From contig DASVFR010000016.1 of NCBI GenBank assembly GCA_036379955.1, positions 11,821 through 75,820 of the forward strand: 64,000 nucleotides of DNA, read 5' to 3'. This stretch comes from VRUE01 sp036379955. Its GTDB lineage: Bacteria > Actinomycetota > Thermoleophilia > Solirubrobacterales > 70-9. Below are positions 15,046 to 23,590 of the stretch, one piece after another (position 1 is the stretch's first letter; each line of letters opens with the position of its first letter). The position numbers and the translations under genes were made by a program. The notes under the pieces were generated by a model. That model had not been told where the DNA came from. It ran no database searches and saw nothing but the letters and a program-made list of their open reading frames with translations.

Positions 15046-17298
15046 ATGCTGCAGACCGAGTCCGAGGCCCCGATGGACGCCGCCGGAGCGCCGACCGAAC
15101 CTGGCGCCGACCGTGCCGAGCGCCTGCTCGCGGACCTCAACGACCCCCAGCGCGAGGCGGTCCGCCACGGCGAGGGGCCGCTGCTGGTGCTGGCCGGCGC
15201 CGGCTCCGGCAAGACCCGGGTGCTGACCCACCGGATCGCCTACCTGCTGGCGACCGGCGCGGCCCGCCCGGGAGAGATCCTCGCGATCACCTTCACCAAC
15301 AAGGCGGCGAGCGAGATGCGCGAGCGGGTCGGGCAGCTGGTCGGCCGCGCGACGCGGGCGATGTGGGTGACGACGTTTCACTCCGCCTGCGCCCGCATGC
15401 TGCGCGCCGACGCCGAGAAGCTCGGCTACTCGCGCAGCTTCACGATCTACGACGAGGGCGACTCGCTGCGGATGCTGAAGCGCTGCATGACGGAGCTCGG
15501 CGTCGATCCGAAACGCTATCCGTCACGCTCGATCCGCTCGCAGGTCTCCGGGGCCAAGAACAAGCTCGTCGACGCCGCCGAGTACGCCCAGGCCCAGGGC
15601 AGCGTCTTCGAGGAAACGGTCGCCGACGTCTACGCGCTCTACGAGAAGCGGATGCTCGAAGCCAACGCGCTCGACTTCGACGACCTCCTGGTCCGCACCG
15701 TCAACCTGCTCGAGCTCTCCGAGGAGGCCCGCGAGCGCTGGCGCCGCACCTTCCGCCACGTCCTCGTCGACGAGTACCAGGACACCAACCACGCTCAGTA
15801 CCGGCTGCTGCAGCTGCTCACCGAGGAGCATGGCAACCTGATGGTCGTCGGCGACGAGGACCAGTCGATCTACGGCTTCCGCCACGCCGACATCCGCAAC
15901 ATCCTCGACTTCGAGCGCGACTTCCCCGAGGCCGAGACGGTCAAGCTCGAGCAGAACTACCGCTCGACCCAGACGATCCTCTCCGCCGCCAACGCGGTGG
16001 TCGAGCGCAACCGCGAACGCCGCCCCAAGCGGCTCTGGACCGAGATCGCCGGCGGCGAGCCGGTGCGCCTCTCCGAGCTTGCCGACGAGCACGAGGAGGC
16101 GCGCTGGGTGGCGGGGGAGATCGAGCGCCTCGCCGAGGAGGACGGCGTCAGCCGCGAGGACGTCGCCGTCTTCTACCGGACCAATGCGATGAGCCGGGTG
16201 CTCGAGGACACGCTCAACCGCTTCGAATTGCCCTACCAGGTGATCGGCGGCACCAAGTTCTACGAGCGGGCCGAGATCAAGGACGCGGTCGCCTACCTCA
16301 GCCTGCTCGCCAACCCGGCCGACCAGGTCTCCTTCGCGCGGGTCGTCAACTCGCCGCGGCGGGGCATCGGCGCCACCAGCCAGGCGCGGCTCGTCTCGCA
16401 TGCCAACACCACCGGGCTGCCGGTCTGGGAGGTCGCCGAACGGGTCGAGGAGGTGCCGGGGATGAGCGCCGCCGCGATCAAGGCGATCTCCCGCTTCCAG
16501 GAGACGATGGAGGGTCTGCGCGAGAGGGCCGAGGGGGAAGGGCCGGTGGCCGGCCTGCTCGAGGCGGTGCTGAACGAGACCGGCTACCTGCAGGCGTTGG
16601 CGGCGGAGCGCACGATCGAGGCCGAGGGGCGGGCCGAGAACCTCGAAGCGCTGATCGCCGGTGCCGAGGAGTTCGACTTCGAGCGCGAGAGCGAGGGGGA
16701 GAGCGAGATCGGCCCGCTGCAGGAGTACCTGGAGCAGATCTCCCTCTACACCGAGCAGGACGGGCTGCGCGCCGAGGAGTCGCTGATCACGCTGATGACC
16801 CTGCACAACGCCAAGGGGCTCGAGTACGACACGGTCTTCGTCGTAGGCTGTGAGGACGGGGCCTTTCCTCACATGCGGGCGCTGGAAGAGGGGGGCGAGG
16901 AGGAGGAGCGACGCCTCTGCTACGTCGGCATCACCCGCGCCCGGCGGCGCCTCTACATGACCTGGGCTCGCGAACGCCGCCTCTTCGGCCGCGCCGAGCG
17001 CAACCTGCCCTCGCGCTTCGTCGACGAGCTGCCGGCCGAGCTGACCGAGCGCCACTCGAGCGCCCCGGGCGCCGCCGCCGGCCTCGGCTGGGAGACCGTC
17101 TCCGCCGGCGCCGAGCCCGAGCCGATCGATCCCGTTCCGACGCTGGAGCTCCGCACCGGCGACGACGTCGTCCATGTGGCCTTCGGCGAAGGGGTGGTGA
17201 CCGCGGTCGAGCCCGGCGGCATCGTCGTCGTCCGCTTCGCGAGCGACGGCAGCGAGCGCAAGCTGATGGCCGACTATGCGCCGATTCGCAGGAGGTAG
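15046..17298 (+). CDS. pcrA: ATP-dependent DNA helicase, UvrD/PcrA type
   Basis: A superfamily 1A 3'-5' helicase for repair and clearing of replication forks, ~750 residues. The motifs run in order: Q-motif region LNDPQREAVRHGEG, Walker A LAGAGSGKT, TFTNKAASEMRER, Walker B/DEXX VDEYQDTNHAQY, GDEDQSIYGFRHAD, LEQNYRS, VAVFYRTNAMSR, LMTLHNAKGLEYDTVF and YVGITRARRRLYM. The C-terminal ~60 residues (VVHVAFGEGVVTAVEPGG) form the Tudor-like domain that binds RNA polymerase in PcrA. Start is ATG 15046; 15034 also fits. The stop TAG forms part of the region carrying the folD Shine-Dalgarno. Confidence 0.95.
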   Translation: MLQTESEAPMDAAGAPTEPGADRAERLLADLNDPQREAVRHGEGPLLVLAGAGSGKTRVLTHRIAYLLATGAARPGEILAITFTNKAASEMRERVGQLVGRATRAMWVTTFHSACARMLRADAEKLGYSRSFTIYDEGDSLRMLKRCMTELGVDPKRYPSRSIRSQVSGAKNKLVDAAEYAQAQGSVFEETVADVYALYEKRMLEANALDFDDLLVRTVNLLELSEEARERWRRTFRHVLVDEYQDTNHAQYRLLQLLTEEHGNLMVVGDEDQSIYGFRHADIRNILDFERDFPEAETVKLEQNYRSTQTILSAANAVVERNRERRPKRLWTEIAGGEPVRLSELADEHEEARWVAGEIERLAEEDGVSREDVAVFYRTNAMSRVLEDTLNRFELPYQVIGGTKFYERAEIKDAVAYLSLLANPADQVSFARVVNSPRRGIGATSQARLVSHANTTGLPVWEVAERVEEVPGMSAAAIKAISRFQETMEGLRERAEGEGPVAGLLEAVLNETGYLQALAAERTIEAEGRAENLEALIAGAEEFDFERESEGESEIGPLQEYLEQISLYTEQDGLRAEESLITLMTLHNAKGLEYDTVFVVGCEDGAFPHMRALEEGGEEEERRLCYVGITRARRRLYMTWARERRLFGRAERNLPSRFVDELPAELTERHSSAPGAAAGLGWETVSAGAEPEPIDPVPTLELRTGDDVVHVAFGEGVVTAVEPGGIVVVRFASDGSERKLMADYAPIRRR

Positions 17299-17302
17299 CG
17301 GG

Positions 17303-18151
17303 TTGGCTGCGCGCGTCATCGACGGGAAAGCGGTCGGCGCCGCGGTGCGCGCCCGGGTCGCCGAGGAGGTGAAGGCCTTTGCCGCGGAGCGGGGTCGCAC
17401 GCCGCAGCTGGTGACGGTGATCGTCGGCGACGATCCGGCCTCGGAGATCTACGTGCGCAGCAAGCACCGGGCCTGCGAGGAGGCGGGTATCCGCTCCGCC
17501 CATCATGGCCTGCCGGCGGAGACCGGCGAGAACGAGCTGCTCGAGCTGGTCGGCGAGCTTGGCCTCGACCGCGACGTCGACGGCATCCTCGTCCAACTCC
17601 CGGTTCCCGACCACATCGACCCCGACCGCGTCGTCGCTGCGCTCGACCCGGCCAAGGACGTCGACGGGCTGACGCCGCTCAACGCCGGCCTGCTCGCCCA
17701 CGGGATGGAGGGCCTCGTCCCCTGCACGCCGGCCGGCGTGATCGAGCTGCTGCGCAGCGAGGGCGTCGAGCTCTCGGGTGCCGATGCCGTCGTCGTCGGC
17801 CGCTCGAAGCTGGTCGGCGTGCCGGTCGCGCGGCTGCTGCTGCAGGCCGATGCGACGGTGACGATGTGCCACTCGCGGACCCGCGACCTCGCCGGCGTCT
17901 GCCGCCGCGCCGACGTGCTGATCGCGGCGGCCGGCTCCCCGGGCTTGATCGGCGCCGACGCGATCAAGCCCGGCGCCGTCGTCATCGACGTCGGCACCAA
18001 CCGCACCGACGAGGGGCTGCGCGGCGACGTCGACTTCGAGGCGGTCGTCGAGGTCGCGGCGGCGATTTCCCCGGTGCCCGGCGGGGTTGGGCCGATGACG
18101 ATCGCGATGCTGCTCGTGAACACCCTGGCCGCCGCCCGGGCGCGGGTATAG
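17303..18151 (+). CDS. folD: methylenetetrahydrofolate dehydrogenase/cyclohydrolase
   Basis: A bifunctional one-carbon enzyme that interconverts 5,10-methylene-, methenyl- and 10-formyl-tetrahydrofolate. The start is TTG at 17303, chosen because AGGAGG (17290-17295) lies seven bases upstream, overlapping the pcrA end; this gives 282 residues (MAARVIDGKAVG). The catalytic Lys is in SEIYVRSKHRACEEAGI. GILVQLPVPDHID, PAKDVDGLTP and the Rossmann segment VVVGRSKLVGVPVA are family signatures, and SPVPGGVGPMTIAML closes the protein. The tight spacing puts it in a unit with pcrA. Confidence 0.96.
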   Translation: MAARVIDGKAVGAAVRARVAEEVKAFAAERGRTPQLVTVIVGDDPASEIYVRSKHRACEEAGIRSAHHGLPAETGENELLELVGELGLDRDVDGILVQLPVPDHIDPDRVVAALDPAKDVDGLTPLNAGLLAHGMEGLVPCTPAGVIELLRSEGVELSGADAVVVGRSKLVGVPVARLLLQADATVTMCHSRTRDLAGVCRRADVLIAAAGSPGLIGADAIKPGAVVIDVGTNRTDEGLRGDVDFEAVVEVAAAISPVPGGVGPMTIAMLLVNTLAAARARV

Positions 18152-18189
18152 GGTCGACTCGTTCCCTGATCGCGGAGGAGGATGAGCTG

Positions 18190-18717
18190 ATGGACCTGTA
18201 CAAGCTGAGCGCGGGGGAGAAGATCTCGACGGCCTCGGGAATCCTCCTCTTCGTCTTCATGTTCTTCGACTGGTTCGGAGTCGAGGTCTCGGGGGTGCCC
18301 GGGTTCTCCGGCACGATCTCCGGAGTCGGCGGCAGCGCTTGGGACGCCCTCGACGTGATCCCGATCTTCCTCGTGGTCGCGATCCTCGCCGCGGTCGGCG
18401 TCGCCGTGGTCAGGCTCACCGACGCCGATTTGGAGCCGGCGATCTCTCTCAACACGATCGTCGCCGTGCTCGGCGCCCTCGCCTTCCTCCTCATCCTCTA
18501 CCGGATCGTCGATCCGCCCGGCGGCGGCCAGTTCGGTGGCGTCTCGGTCGACACCACGCTCCAGGTCGGGATCTTCCTCGGCCTGCTCTCCGCCGCAGGC
18601 ATCGCCTACGGGGGCTACAGCGCGATGCGCGAGGAAGGGATCACCTTCGGCGACGCCGCCGACCGCCTCGGCGGCGGCCCGGGCGCTGGCGCGCCCCCAC
18701 CGCCTCCGCAGGCATAG
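18190..18717 (+). CDS. four-span membrane protein, unknown
   Basis: 175 residues starting with ATG 18190, with GGAGGAGG upstream. Four hydrophobic stretches are visible: ~17-32 (GILLFVFMFFDWFGV), ~57-75 (VIPIFLVVAILAAVGVAVV), ~87-103 (TIVAVLGALAFLLILYR) and ~118-138 (VGIFLGLLSAAGIAYGGYSA). The protein ends in a Gly/Pro-rich tail (GAGAPPPPPQA). The first helix contains FDW flanked by Val/Gly, as in small actinobacterial membrane proteins of unknown role. It lies 38 bases after folD. No function can be assigned. Confidence 0.72.
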   Translation: MDLYKLSAGEKISTASGILLFVFMFFDWFGVEVSGVPGFSGTISGVGGSAWDALDVIPIFLVVAILAAVGVAVVRLTDADLEPAISLNTIVAVLGALAFLLILYRIVDPPGGGQFGGVSVDTTLQVGIFLGLLSAAGIAYGGYSAMREEGITFGDAADRLGGGPGAGAPPPPPQA

Positions 18718-18744
18718 GGGCGGGCGGCAGGGCGTCCGCGCGCC

Positions 18745-18750
18745 TAGAAT
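18745..18750 (+). promoter_or_regulatory. -10-like hexamer TAGAAT for gatC
   Basis: TAGAAT ends seven bases before the gatC GTG at 18758; a leaderless transcript is the simplest reading. Confidence 0.45.
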
Positions 18751-18757
18751 CGCCGCC

Positions 18758-19048
18758 GTGATCGAGCGAGAGCAGGTCCTGCACGTGGCGAAGCTTGCCC
18801 GCCTCGGCCTCACTGAGGTCGAGGTCGAGAAGATGGCCGGCGAGCTTTCGGGGATCCTCGAGCACGTCGACCGGATCGGCGAGCTCGAACTCGACGACGT
18901 GCCGCCGACCTCGCACGTGGTCGGGCTCGAGAACGTGCTCCGTCCCGACGTGCCGCACGAGAGCCTTGAGCGCGAGGTGGCGCTGAGCCAGGCTCCAGAT
19001 CCCGAGCGCGGCGCCTTCCGCGTCCCCTCGCCGCAGGCCGAGGAATGA
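18758..19048 (+). CDS. gatC: Asp-tRNA(Asn)/Glu-tRNA(Gln) amidotransferase subunit C
   Basis: The small GatCAB subunit that bridges GatA and GatB. 96 residues from GTG 18758: EREQVLHVAKLARLGLTEVE, then ILEHVDRIGELELDDVPPTSH, with the conserved LRPDVPHESLEREVALSQAP segment. Normal length for the family. The stop overlaps the gatA ATG by four bases (ATGA), so gatC-gatA translation is coupled. Confidence 0.94.
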   Translation: MIEREQVLHVAKLARLGLTEVEVEKMAGELSGILEHVDRIGELELDDVPPTSHVVGLENVLRPDVPHESLEREVALSQAPDPERGAFRVPSPQAEE

Positions 19049-20520
19049 TGGCGGCCGAGCTGCTCGAGCTGACGGTCGCCGAGGCGACCGCGAAGATCGA
19101 AGCGGGCGAGATCGCGCGTGCCGAGTACGCCGAGGCTTGGCACGAGGCCGCCGCCGCCGACGAGCTCAACGCCTACCTCTGGTGCCCCAACTCGGCGCCC
19201 GAGGGCATCCCGGTCGCGGTCAAGGACATCTTCTGCGTCGAGGGCGTGCCGACCACGGCCGGCTCGCGAATCCTCGAGGGCTACGAACCGCCCTACACCG
19301 CGACCGCGGTGCGCAAGCTCGCCGAGGCCGGCTTCGGCAATCTCGGCAAGACCAACATGGACGAGTTCGCGATGGGCTCCTCGAACGAGAACTCCGCCTA
19401 CGGCCCGGCGCTCAACCCCTGGGACCGGAGCCGGGTGCCGGGAGGCTCTTCCGGCGGCTCGGCCGCGGTCGTCGCCGGCGGCCTCGCCCCCTGCGCGATC
19501 GGAACCGACACCGGCGGCTCGATCCGACAGCCCGCCTCGCTTTGCGGCATCGTCGGCCTGAAGCCGACCTACGGTGCGATCTCGCGCTACGGGATGATCG
19601 CCTTCGCCTCCTCGCTCGACCAGTGCGGGCCGCTGACCCGCGACGTCACCGACGCGGCTCTGCTGCTTGGCGCGATGTACGGGAAGGACCCCTGCGATTC
19701 GACCTCGGTGGGGTTGTCCGAGGCGCCGCGCCTGCCCGAGCGCGAGGACTTGGCGGGTCTGCGCTTCGCCGTCCCCACCGACCTTGCCCGCGACTCGATC
19801 GAGCCCGGCGTGCGCGAGGTCTTCGAGGCGACCCTGTCGCGGATCGAGGAGCTCGGCGGCGCGCTGGCCGAGGTGCCGCTGCCGCACGCCGAGCACGGAA
19901 TCTCGGCCTACTACGTGATCGCCCCCGCCGAGGCGTCCTCGAACCTCGCGCGCTACGACGGCGTCCGCTACGGGATGCGGGCCGAGTCCAGCGGCGACGT
20001 GATCGAGATGTACGAGCGGACCAGGGCCGAGGGCTTCGGGCCCGAGGTGAAGCGGCGCATCATGCTCGGCACCTACGCGCTCTCCTCCGGCTACTACGAG
20101 GCCTACTACGGCCGTGCGCAAAAGGTGCGGACGAAGATCGCGGCCGATTTCGCCGCCGCCTTCGCGGAGTTCGACTTCGTCGTCACCCCGACCTCGCCCT
20201 CGGTCGCCTTCGGGCTGGGCGAGAAGACGGCCGACCCGCTGGCGATGTACCTCAACGATTTCTTCACCGTGCCGATGAGCTTGGCTGGGATCCCGGCGAT
20301 ATCGATTCCGGCGGGACTGGCCAAGCCCCCCGGCGGCGGCCCCCCGCTCCCGGTCGGCTTCCAGATCGCTGCCCCGGCCTTCGGCGAGCAGAAGCTGCTC
20401 GACGCCGCCTATGCCCTGGAGCAGGCGATCGCATTCGACGCCAAGCCTTCCGGTGCGCCTTTTCCGGGAATAGACCGGAAAAGGCGCACCGGAAGCGGGG
20501 AGGAGGGCGAGGATGGCTGA
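19045..20520 (+). CDS. gatA: Asp-tRNA(Asn)/Glu-tRNA(Gln) amidotransferase subunit A
   Basis: The amidase subunit that releases ammonia from glutamine for transamidation of Glu-tRNA(Gln) and Asp-tRNA(Asn). 491 residues. The amidase-signature triad is visible: K60 in PVAVKDIFCVEG, the cis-Ser in PGGSSGGSAAVVAGG (~135) and nucleophile S159 in GTDTGGSIRQPAS. GLKPTYGAISRYGMIAFASS and DQCGPLTRDV follow. The C-terminal tail (from ~residue 468) is encoded by a perfect 21-bp palindrome and ends in a charged Gly/Glu stretch; it is not part of the conserved fold. The gene overlaps gatB by eight bases. Confidence 0.96.
   Translation: MMAAELLELTVAEATAKIEAGEIARAEYAEAWHEAAAADELNAYLWCPNSAPEGIPVAVKDIFCVEGVPTTAGSRILEGYEPPYTATAVRKLAEAGFGNLGKTNMDEFAMGSSNENSAYGPALNPWDRSRVPGGSSGGSAAVVAGGLAPCAIGTDTGGSIRQPASLCGIVGLKPTYGAISRYGMIAFASSLDQCGPLTRDVTDAALLLGAMYGKDPCDSTSVGLSEAPRLPEREDLAGLRFAVPTDLARDSIEPGVREVFEATLSRIEELGGALAEVPLPHAEHGISAYYVIAPAEASSNLARYDGVRYGMRAESSGDVIEMYERTRAEGFGPEVKRRIMLGTYALSSGYYEAYYGRAQKVRTKIAADFAAAFAEFDFVVTPTSPSVAFGLGEKTADPLAMYLNDFFTVPMSLAGIPAISIPAGLAKPPGGGPPLPVGFQIAAPAFGEQKLLDAAYALEQAIAFDAKPSGAPFPGIDRKRRTGSGEEGEDG
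20447..20495. repeat. perfect 21-bp palindrome inside the 3' end of gatA
   Basis: Bases 20447-20467 and 20475-20495 are perfect reverse complements (CTTCCGGTGC... and ...GCACCGGAAG) around a 7-base loop, GAATAGA. The palindrome is translated as the gatA C-terminal tail and ends 17 bases before the gatB ATG, just ahead of the GGAGG-like gatB ribosome binding site. It could be an mRNA processing or stability hairpin, or an inserted palindromic element tolerated in the tail. Confidence 0.85.
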
Positions 20521-21949
20521 GCTGGAGGCGGTGATCGGGCTCGAGATCCACGTCCAGCTGGCGACGCGGACGAAGATGTTCTGCGGCTGCGAGCTCTCCT
20601 TCGGCGAGGAGCCCAACGTGCACACCTGTCCGGTCTGCTTGGCGCATCCCGGGGTGCTTCCGGTCGTCAACGAGCAGGCGATCCACTACGCGCTGAAGAT
20701 CGCCGCCGCGCTGGAGTGCGAGGTCGCGCCGCGCTCGATCTTCCACCGCAAGAACTACTTCTATCCCGACAGCCCGAAGGCCTACCAGATCAGCCAGTAC
20801 GACATCCCGATCGCCGGCGCGGGCCGCCTCGGCGATGTCCGCATCCACCGCGCCCACCTCGAGGAGGACGCGGCGAAGATGATCCACGTCGGCGAGTCGG
20901 GCCGGATCCACGGCTCGGGCGCCTCGCTCGTCGACTTCAATCGCGGCGGCACTCCGCTGGTCGAGATCGTCACCGAGCCCGACCTGCGCGGCGCCGCCGA
21001 GGCCGCCGCCTGGGCCCGCCTGCTGCGCGAGACGGTGCGCCAGCTCGGCGTCTCCGACGTCAACATGGAGGAGGGCAGCCTGCGGGTCGACGGCAACATC
21101 TCCGTGCGGCCGGTTGGCAGCGCCGGGCTGGGCACCAAGACCGAGCTGAAGAACATGAACAGCTTCCGCTTCCTCGAGCGCGGGATAGAGGCCGAGCTGG
21201 CGCGCCAGCGCGAGATCGTCGAATCCGGCGGCACCGTGGCCCAGGAGACGCTCCACTTCCACCCCGAGGACGGCAGCCTGCACCCGCTGCGCTCCAAGGA
21301 GGAGGCGCACGACTACCGCTACTTCCCCGAGCCCGACCTGGTTCCGATCGCGCCGAGCGAGGAGATGCTGCGCGAGGCCCGCGAGTCGCTGCCCGAGCTG
21401 CCCGCGGCGCGGGCGGCGCGCTACGAAGAGATGGGGCTGGCCGAGGACGTCGCCGTGTTGCTGGCGGCCGACCCGTCGACGGCCGGGTATTTCGAGCGGA
21501 CGGCCGAGGAGGCTGGCGGCGTCGCGCCGCGCACCGTCGCCAACTGGGTCACCGGCGAGCTGGCTGCGGCGCTGCGCCAGGACGGGGGGGACGTGACAGC
21601 TTCCGAGTCCAAGGTCGAGCCAGTCGCGCTTGCGGCGCTAGTCGCGATGGCGCACGAGAAGAAGGTCTCCCATGGCAGCGCCAAGCAGGTCCTGACGGCA
21701 CTGGTCGCCGAAGGCGGCGACCCAGCTGAGATCGTCGAGCGAGAGGGCCTCGCCCAGATCTCCGACAGCGGCGAGCTCGAGACGATCGTCGCCGCCGCAA
21801 TCGAATCCAATCCCGAGGCCGCCGAGCAGATCCGCGCTGGCAACGGCAAGGCGATCGGCGCCATCGTCGGCGCCGTGATGAAGGAGACCAAGGGCCGAGC
21901 CGACGGCGGCGAGGTGAATCGGTTGATCCGAGAGCAGCTGGGGACCTGA
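20513..21949 (+). CDS. gatB: Asp-tRNA(Asn)/Glu-tRNA(Gln) amidotransferase subunit B
   Basis: The kinase/tRNA-binding subunit of GatCAB, 478 residues. It begins with the cradle domain ELEAVIGLEIHVQLATRTKM. C24, C26, C39 and C42 (FCGCEL ... HTCPVC) form the zinc knuckle. KNYFYPDSPKAYQISQYDIP and DFNRGGTPLVEIVTEPDLR are strongly conserved. The C-terminal YqeY-like tRNA-binding tail covers ~330-478, ending GEVNRLIREQLGT. ATG 20513 overlaps the gatA stop. The presence of GatCAB implies that Gln-tRNA, and perhaps Asn-tRNA, are made indirectly. Confidence 0.96.
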   Translation: MAELEAVIGLEIHVQLATRTKMFCGCELSFGEEPNVHTCPVCLAHPGVLPVVNEQAIHYALKIAAALECEVAPRSIFHRKNYFYPDSPKAYQISQYDIPIAGAGRLGDVRIHRAHLEEDAAKMIHVGESGRIHGSGASLVDFNRGGTPLVEIVTEPDLRGAAEAAAWARLLRETVRQLGVSDVNMEEGSLRVDGNISVRPVGSAGLGTKTELKNMNSFRFLERGIEAELARQREIVESGGTVAQETLHFHPEDGSLHPLRSKEEAHDYRYFPEPDLVPIAPSEEMLREARESLPELPAARAARYEEMGLAEDVAVLLAADPSTAGYFERTAEEAGGVAPRTVANWVTGELAAALRQDGGDVTASESKVEPVALAALVAMAHEKKVSHGSAKQVLTALVAEGGDPAEIVEREGLAQISDSGELETIVAAAIESNPEAAEQIRAGNGKAIGAIVGAVMKETKGRADGGEVNRLIREQLGT

Positions 21950-22131
21950 CCCCGACACCAGCCTGCTCGGACAGCGGCTTGGTCTACTGGGGAGAGGCCG
22001 GCTCGTTTCTGCCTTATCTAGAGCGTGGATACCGCAAACGCGGCGGTCTTGATCGCGTTTGCCGGCGTCATGCGAGCGCTTATCGTCCTCGCATCGAAGC
22101 TGGTGGACCGGTTGGGTCCCCCGCAATAAGA

Positions 22132-22159
22132 AACGGCCCCGGCTGCAACCGGGGCCGTT
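22132..22159 (+). terminator. GC-rich hairpin, probable terminator
   Basis: AACGGCCCCGG pairs perfectly with CCGGGGCCGTT around a 6-base CTGCAA loop, 182 bases after gatB. There is no strong U-run, so it could equally be an RNA 3'-end structure. Confidence 0.6.
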
Positions 22160-22232
22160 CAAATGTGAATACCGCAGATGCCGAAACTTTAACGCTGCGC
22201 CGTCGACCGCGCAAGCCGCCCTCGAATTGTGC

Positions 22233-22253
22233 CTTGTAACACTTTGTTACAAG
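22233..22253. promoter_or_regulatory. perfect palindromic operator upstream of the NADH dehydrogenase
   Basis: CTTGTAACA-CTT-TGTTACAAG has perfect 9-base arms with 3 bases between. TTGTAA within it can serve as a -35 for TAGATT at 22259-22264 (19-base spacer), and that -10 ends six bases before ATG 22271. A protein bound here would block the promoter. The shape suits a TetR- or GntR-type dimer; the regulator is not in this window or is not recognised. Confidence 0.65.
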
Positions 22254-22270
22254 CCTGCTAGATTCGAAGT

Positions 22271-23590
22271 ATGGCCTGGAACGTCGTCATCGCCGGTGGA
22301 GGATTCGGCGGCGCGATGGCGGCGCGGGAGCTGGAGCGGATCCTGCCGCGGCAATCGGCGCGGCTGGTGCTCGTCAACGAGACCAACTTCATGCTCTACA
22401 CGCCGTTCCTGCCCGAGGCGGCGGCGGGGACGCTGGAGCCTCGCCACGTGGTCACGCCGCTGCGCGAGATCCTCGACCGCACCTACCTGCGCTTGGGCGC
22501 GATCGCCGACCACGACCCGGTTGCCCGCACGGTCGAGCTGCGCACCCGCGAGGGCGATGTCGAGCGGCTGCCCTACGACCAGCTGCTGGTCGCGCTCGGC
22601 TCGGTCTCGCGGACGCTGCCGATCCCCGGGCTCGACGAGCACGCGGTCGGGTTCAAGAGCCTCGCCGACGCGATCTGGCTGCGCAACCACGTGGTTGAGA
22701 CGCTCGAGGCCGCTAACGCCACCGAGGACCCCGCCCGCCGCGACGAGCTGCTCACCTACGTCTTCGTCGGCGGCGGCTACGCCGGCCTCGAGGCGCTGGC
22801 CGAGCTGCAGGACTTCGCCGCCGACGCGATCGAGCGCTATCCGCGAGCCCGCCTGCACGGGATGCGTTGGGTGCTGGTCGAGGCCACCGATCGCGTTCTA
22901 CCCGAGATCGACGCCGAGCTGGCCGAGTACGCGCTGCGCGAGCTGCGCGGGCGCGGCATCGACATCCGCCTCGGCACGACGCTGGAGGAGGTCCGCGCCG
23001 ATGCCGCGCGCCTGGCGACGGGCGAGACGCTGCCGACCCGCACGGTCGTCTGGACCGCGGGCGTCGCCCCGCACCCCAGCCTGCGCCAGCTCTCCCTGCC
23101 GCTCGAAGAGCGCGGCCGCGTGCCGGTCGACGAGCGCCTGCGGGTGCAGGGCATGAATGCGGTCTGGGCGATCGGCGACTGCGCGGCGGCGCCCGACCCG
23201 CGCGGCGGTCTCTGCCCGCCGACGGCGCAGCACGCCGTGCGTCAGGGCCCCGTCGCCGCCCGCAACATTGCGGCCGAGCTCGGCATCGGCGAATCCCGCC
23301 CCTTCGCGTACAGGGGCAGCGCCGCCTTCGTCAACCTCGGCCGCTACAAGGCGGTCGGCAAGATCGGCGGCCGCACCTTCCGCGGCTTCCCCGCCTGGTG
23401 GATGGCGCGTACCTACCACATGAGCCAGATCCCGGGCGCCGCCCGCAAGGCGCGCGCCGTGATCGACTGGACCGCCAGCCTGCCCTTCCCCCGCGACATC
23501 TCCGAGCTCGGCACGATCGGCCACCCCAAGCGCCTGAGCGGGACAATGGAGCCGTGGAATACCTCGTCATCGCCTTCTTCTTCGGCCTAG
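22271..23590 (+). CDS. NAD(P)/FAD-dependent oxidoreductase, type II NADH dehydrogenase family
   Basis: Probable non-proton-pumping NADH:quinone oxidoreductase at the inner face of the membrane, 439 residues. The FAD site is VVIAGGGFGGAMAARELE at the start; the NADH site is YVFVGGGYAGLEALAEL (~170). TVVWTAGVAPHPSL and MNAVWAIGDCAAAPD are typical, and a C-terminal amphipathic region (FPAWWMARTYHMSQIPG) could anchor it. This fits a menaquinone-based chain, since the men genes are nearby. The last ~12 codons are Ser-rich and overlap the next gene, so the true C-terminus is unremarkable. The gene is probably leaderless and under the palindrome at 22233. Confidence 0.88.
   Translation: MAWNVVIAGGGFGGAMAARELERILPRQSARLVLVNETNFMLYTPFLPEAAAGTLEPRHVVTPLREILDRTYLRLGAIADHDPVARTVELRTREGDVERLPYDQLLVALGSVSRTLPIPGLDEHAVGFKSLADAIWLRNHVVETLEAANATEDPARRDELLTYVFVGGGYAGLEALAELQDFAADAIERYPRARLHGMRWVLVEATDRVLPEIDAELAEYALRELRGRGIDIRLGTTLEEVRADAARLATGETLPTRTVVWTAGVAPHPSLRQLSLPLEERGRVPVDERLRVQGMNAVWAIGDCAAAPDPRGGLCPPTAQHAVRQGPVAARNIAAELGIGESRPFAYRGSAAFVNLGRYKAVGKIGGRTFRGFPAWWMARTYHMSQIPGAARKARAVIDWTASLPFPRDISELGTIGHPKRLSGTMEPWNTSSSPSSSA

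Larger units (their letters stand above)
21950..22270. other. 321-base intergenic region with four consecutive hairpins and an operator
   Basis: No coding or tRNA gene is visible. Four hairpins follow one another: 22034-22042 with 22054-22062 (9 bp), 22070-22076 with 22088-22094 (7 bp), 22105-22109 with 22115-22119 (5 bp), and 22132-22142 with 22149-22159 (11 bp). They could be a structured 3'-UTR of gatB or an independent small RNA. A palindromic operator for the next gene follows at 22233. Confidence 0.5.

Noticed and set aside
17503..20670. A 1055-codon open frame on the minus strand over folD-gatC-gatA
   Set aside because: Runs antisense through four confidently assigned genes and has no recognisable domain.
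21950..22270. A tRNA or tmRNA in the large gap after gatB
   Set aside because: No acceptor stem with TTCGA-type T-loop or anticodon arm could be assembled on either strand.
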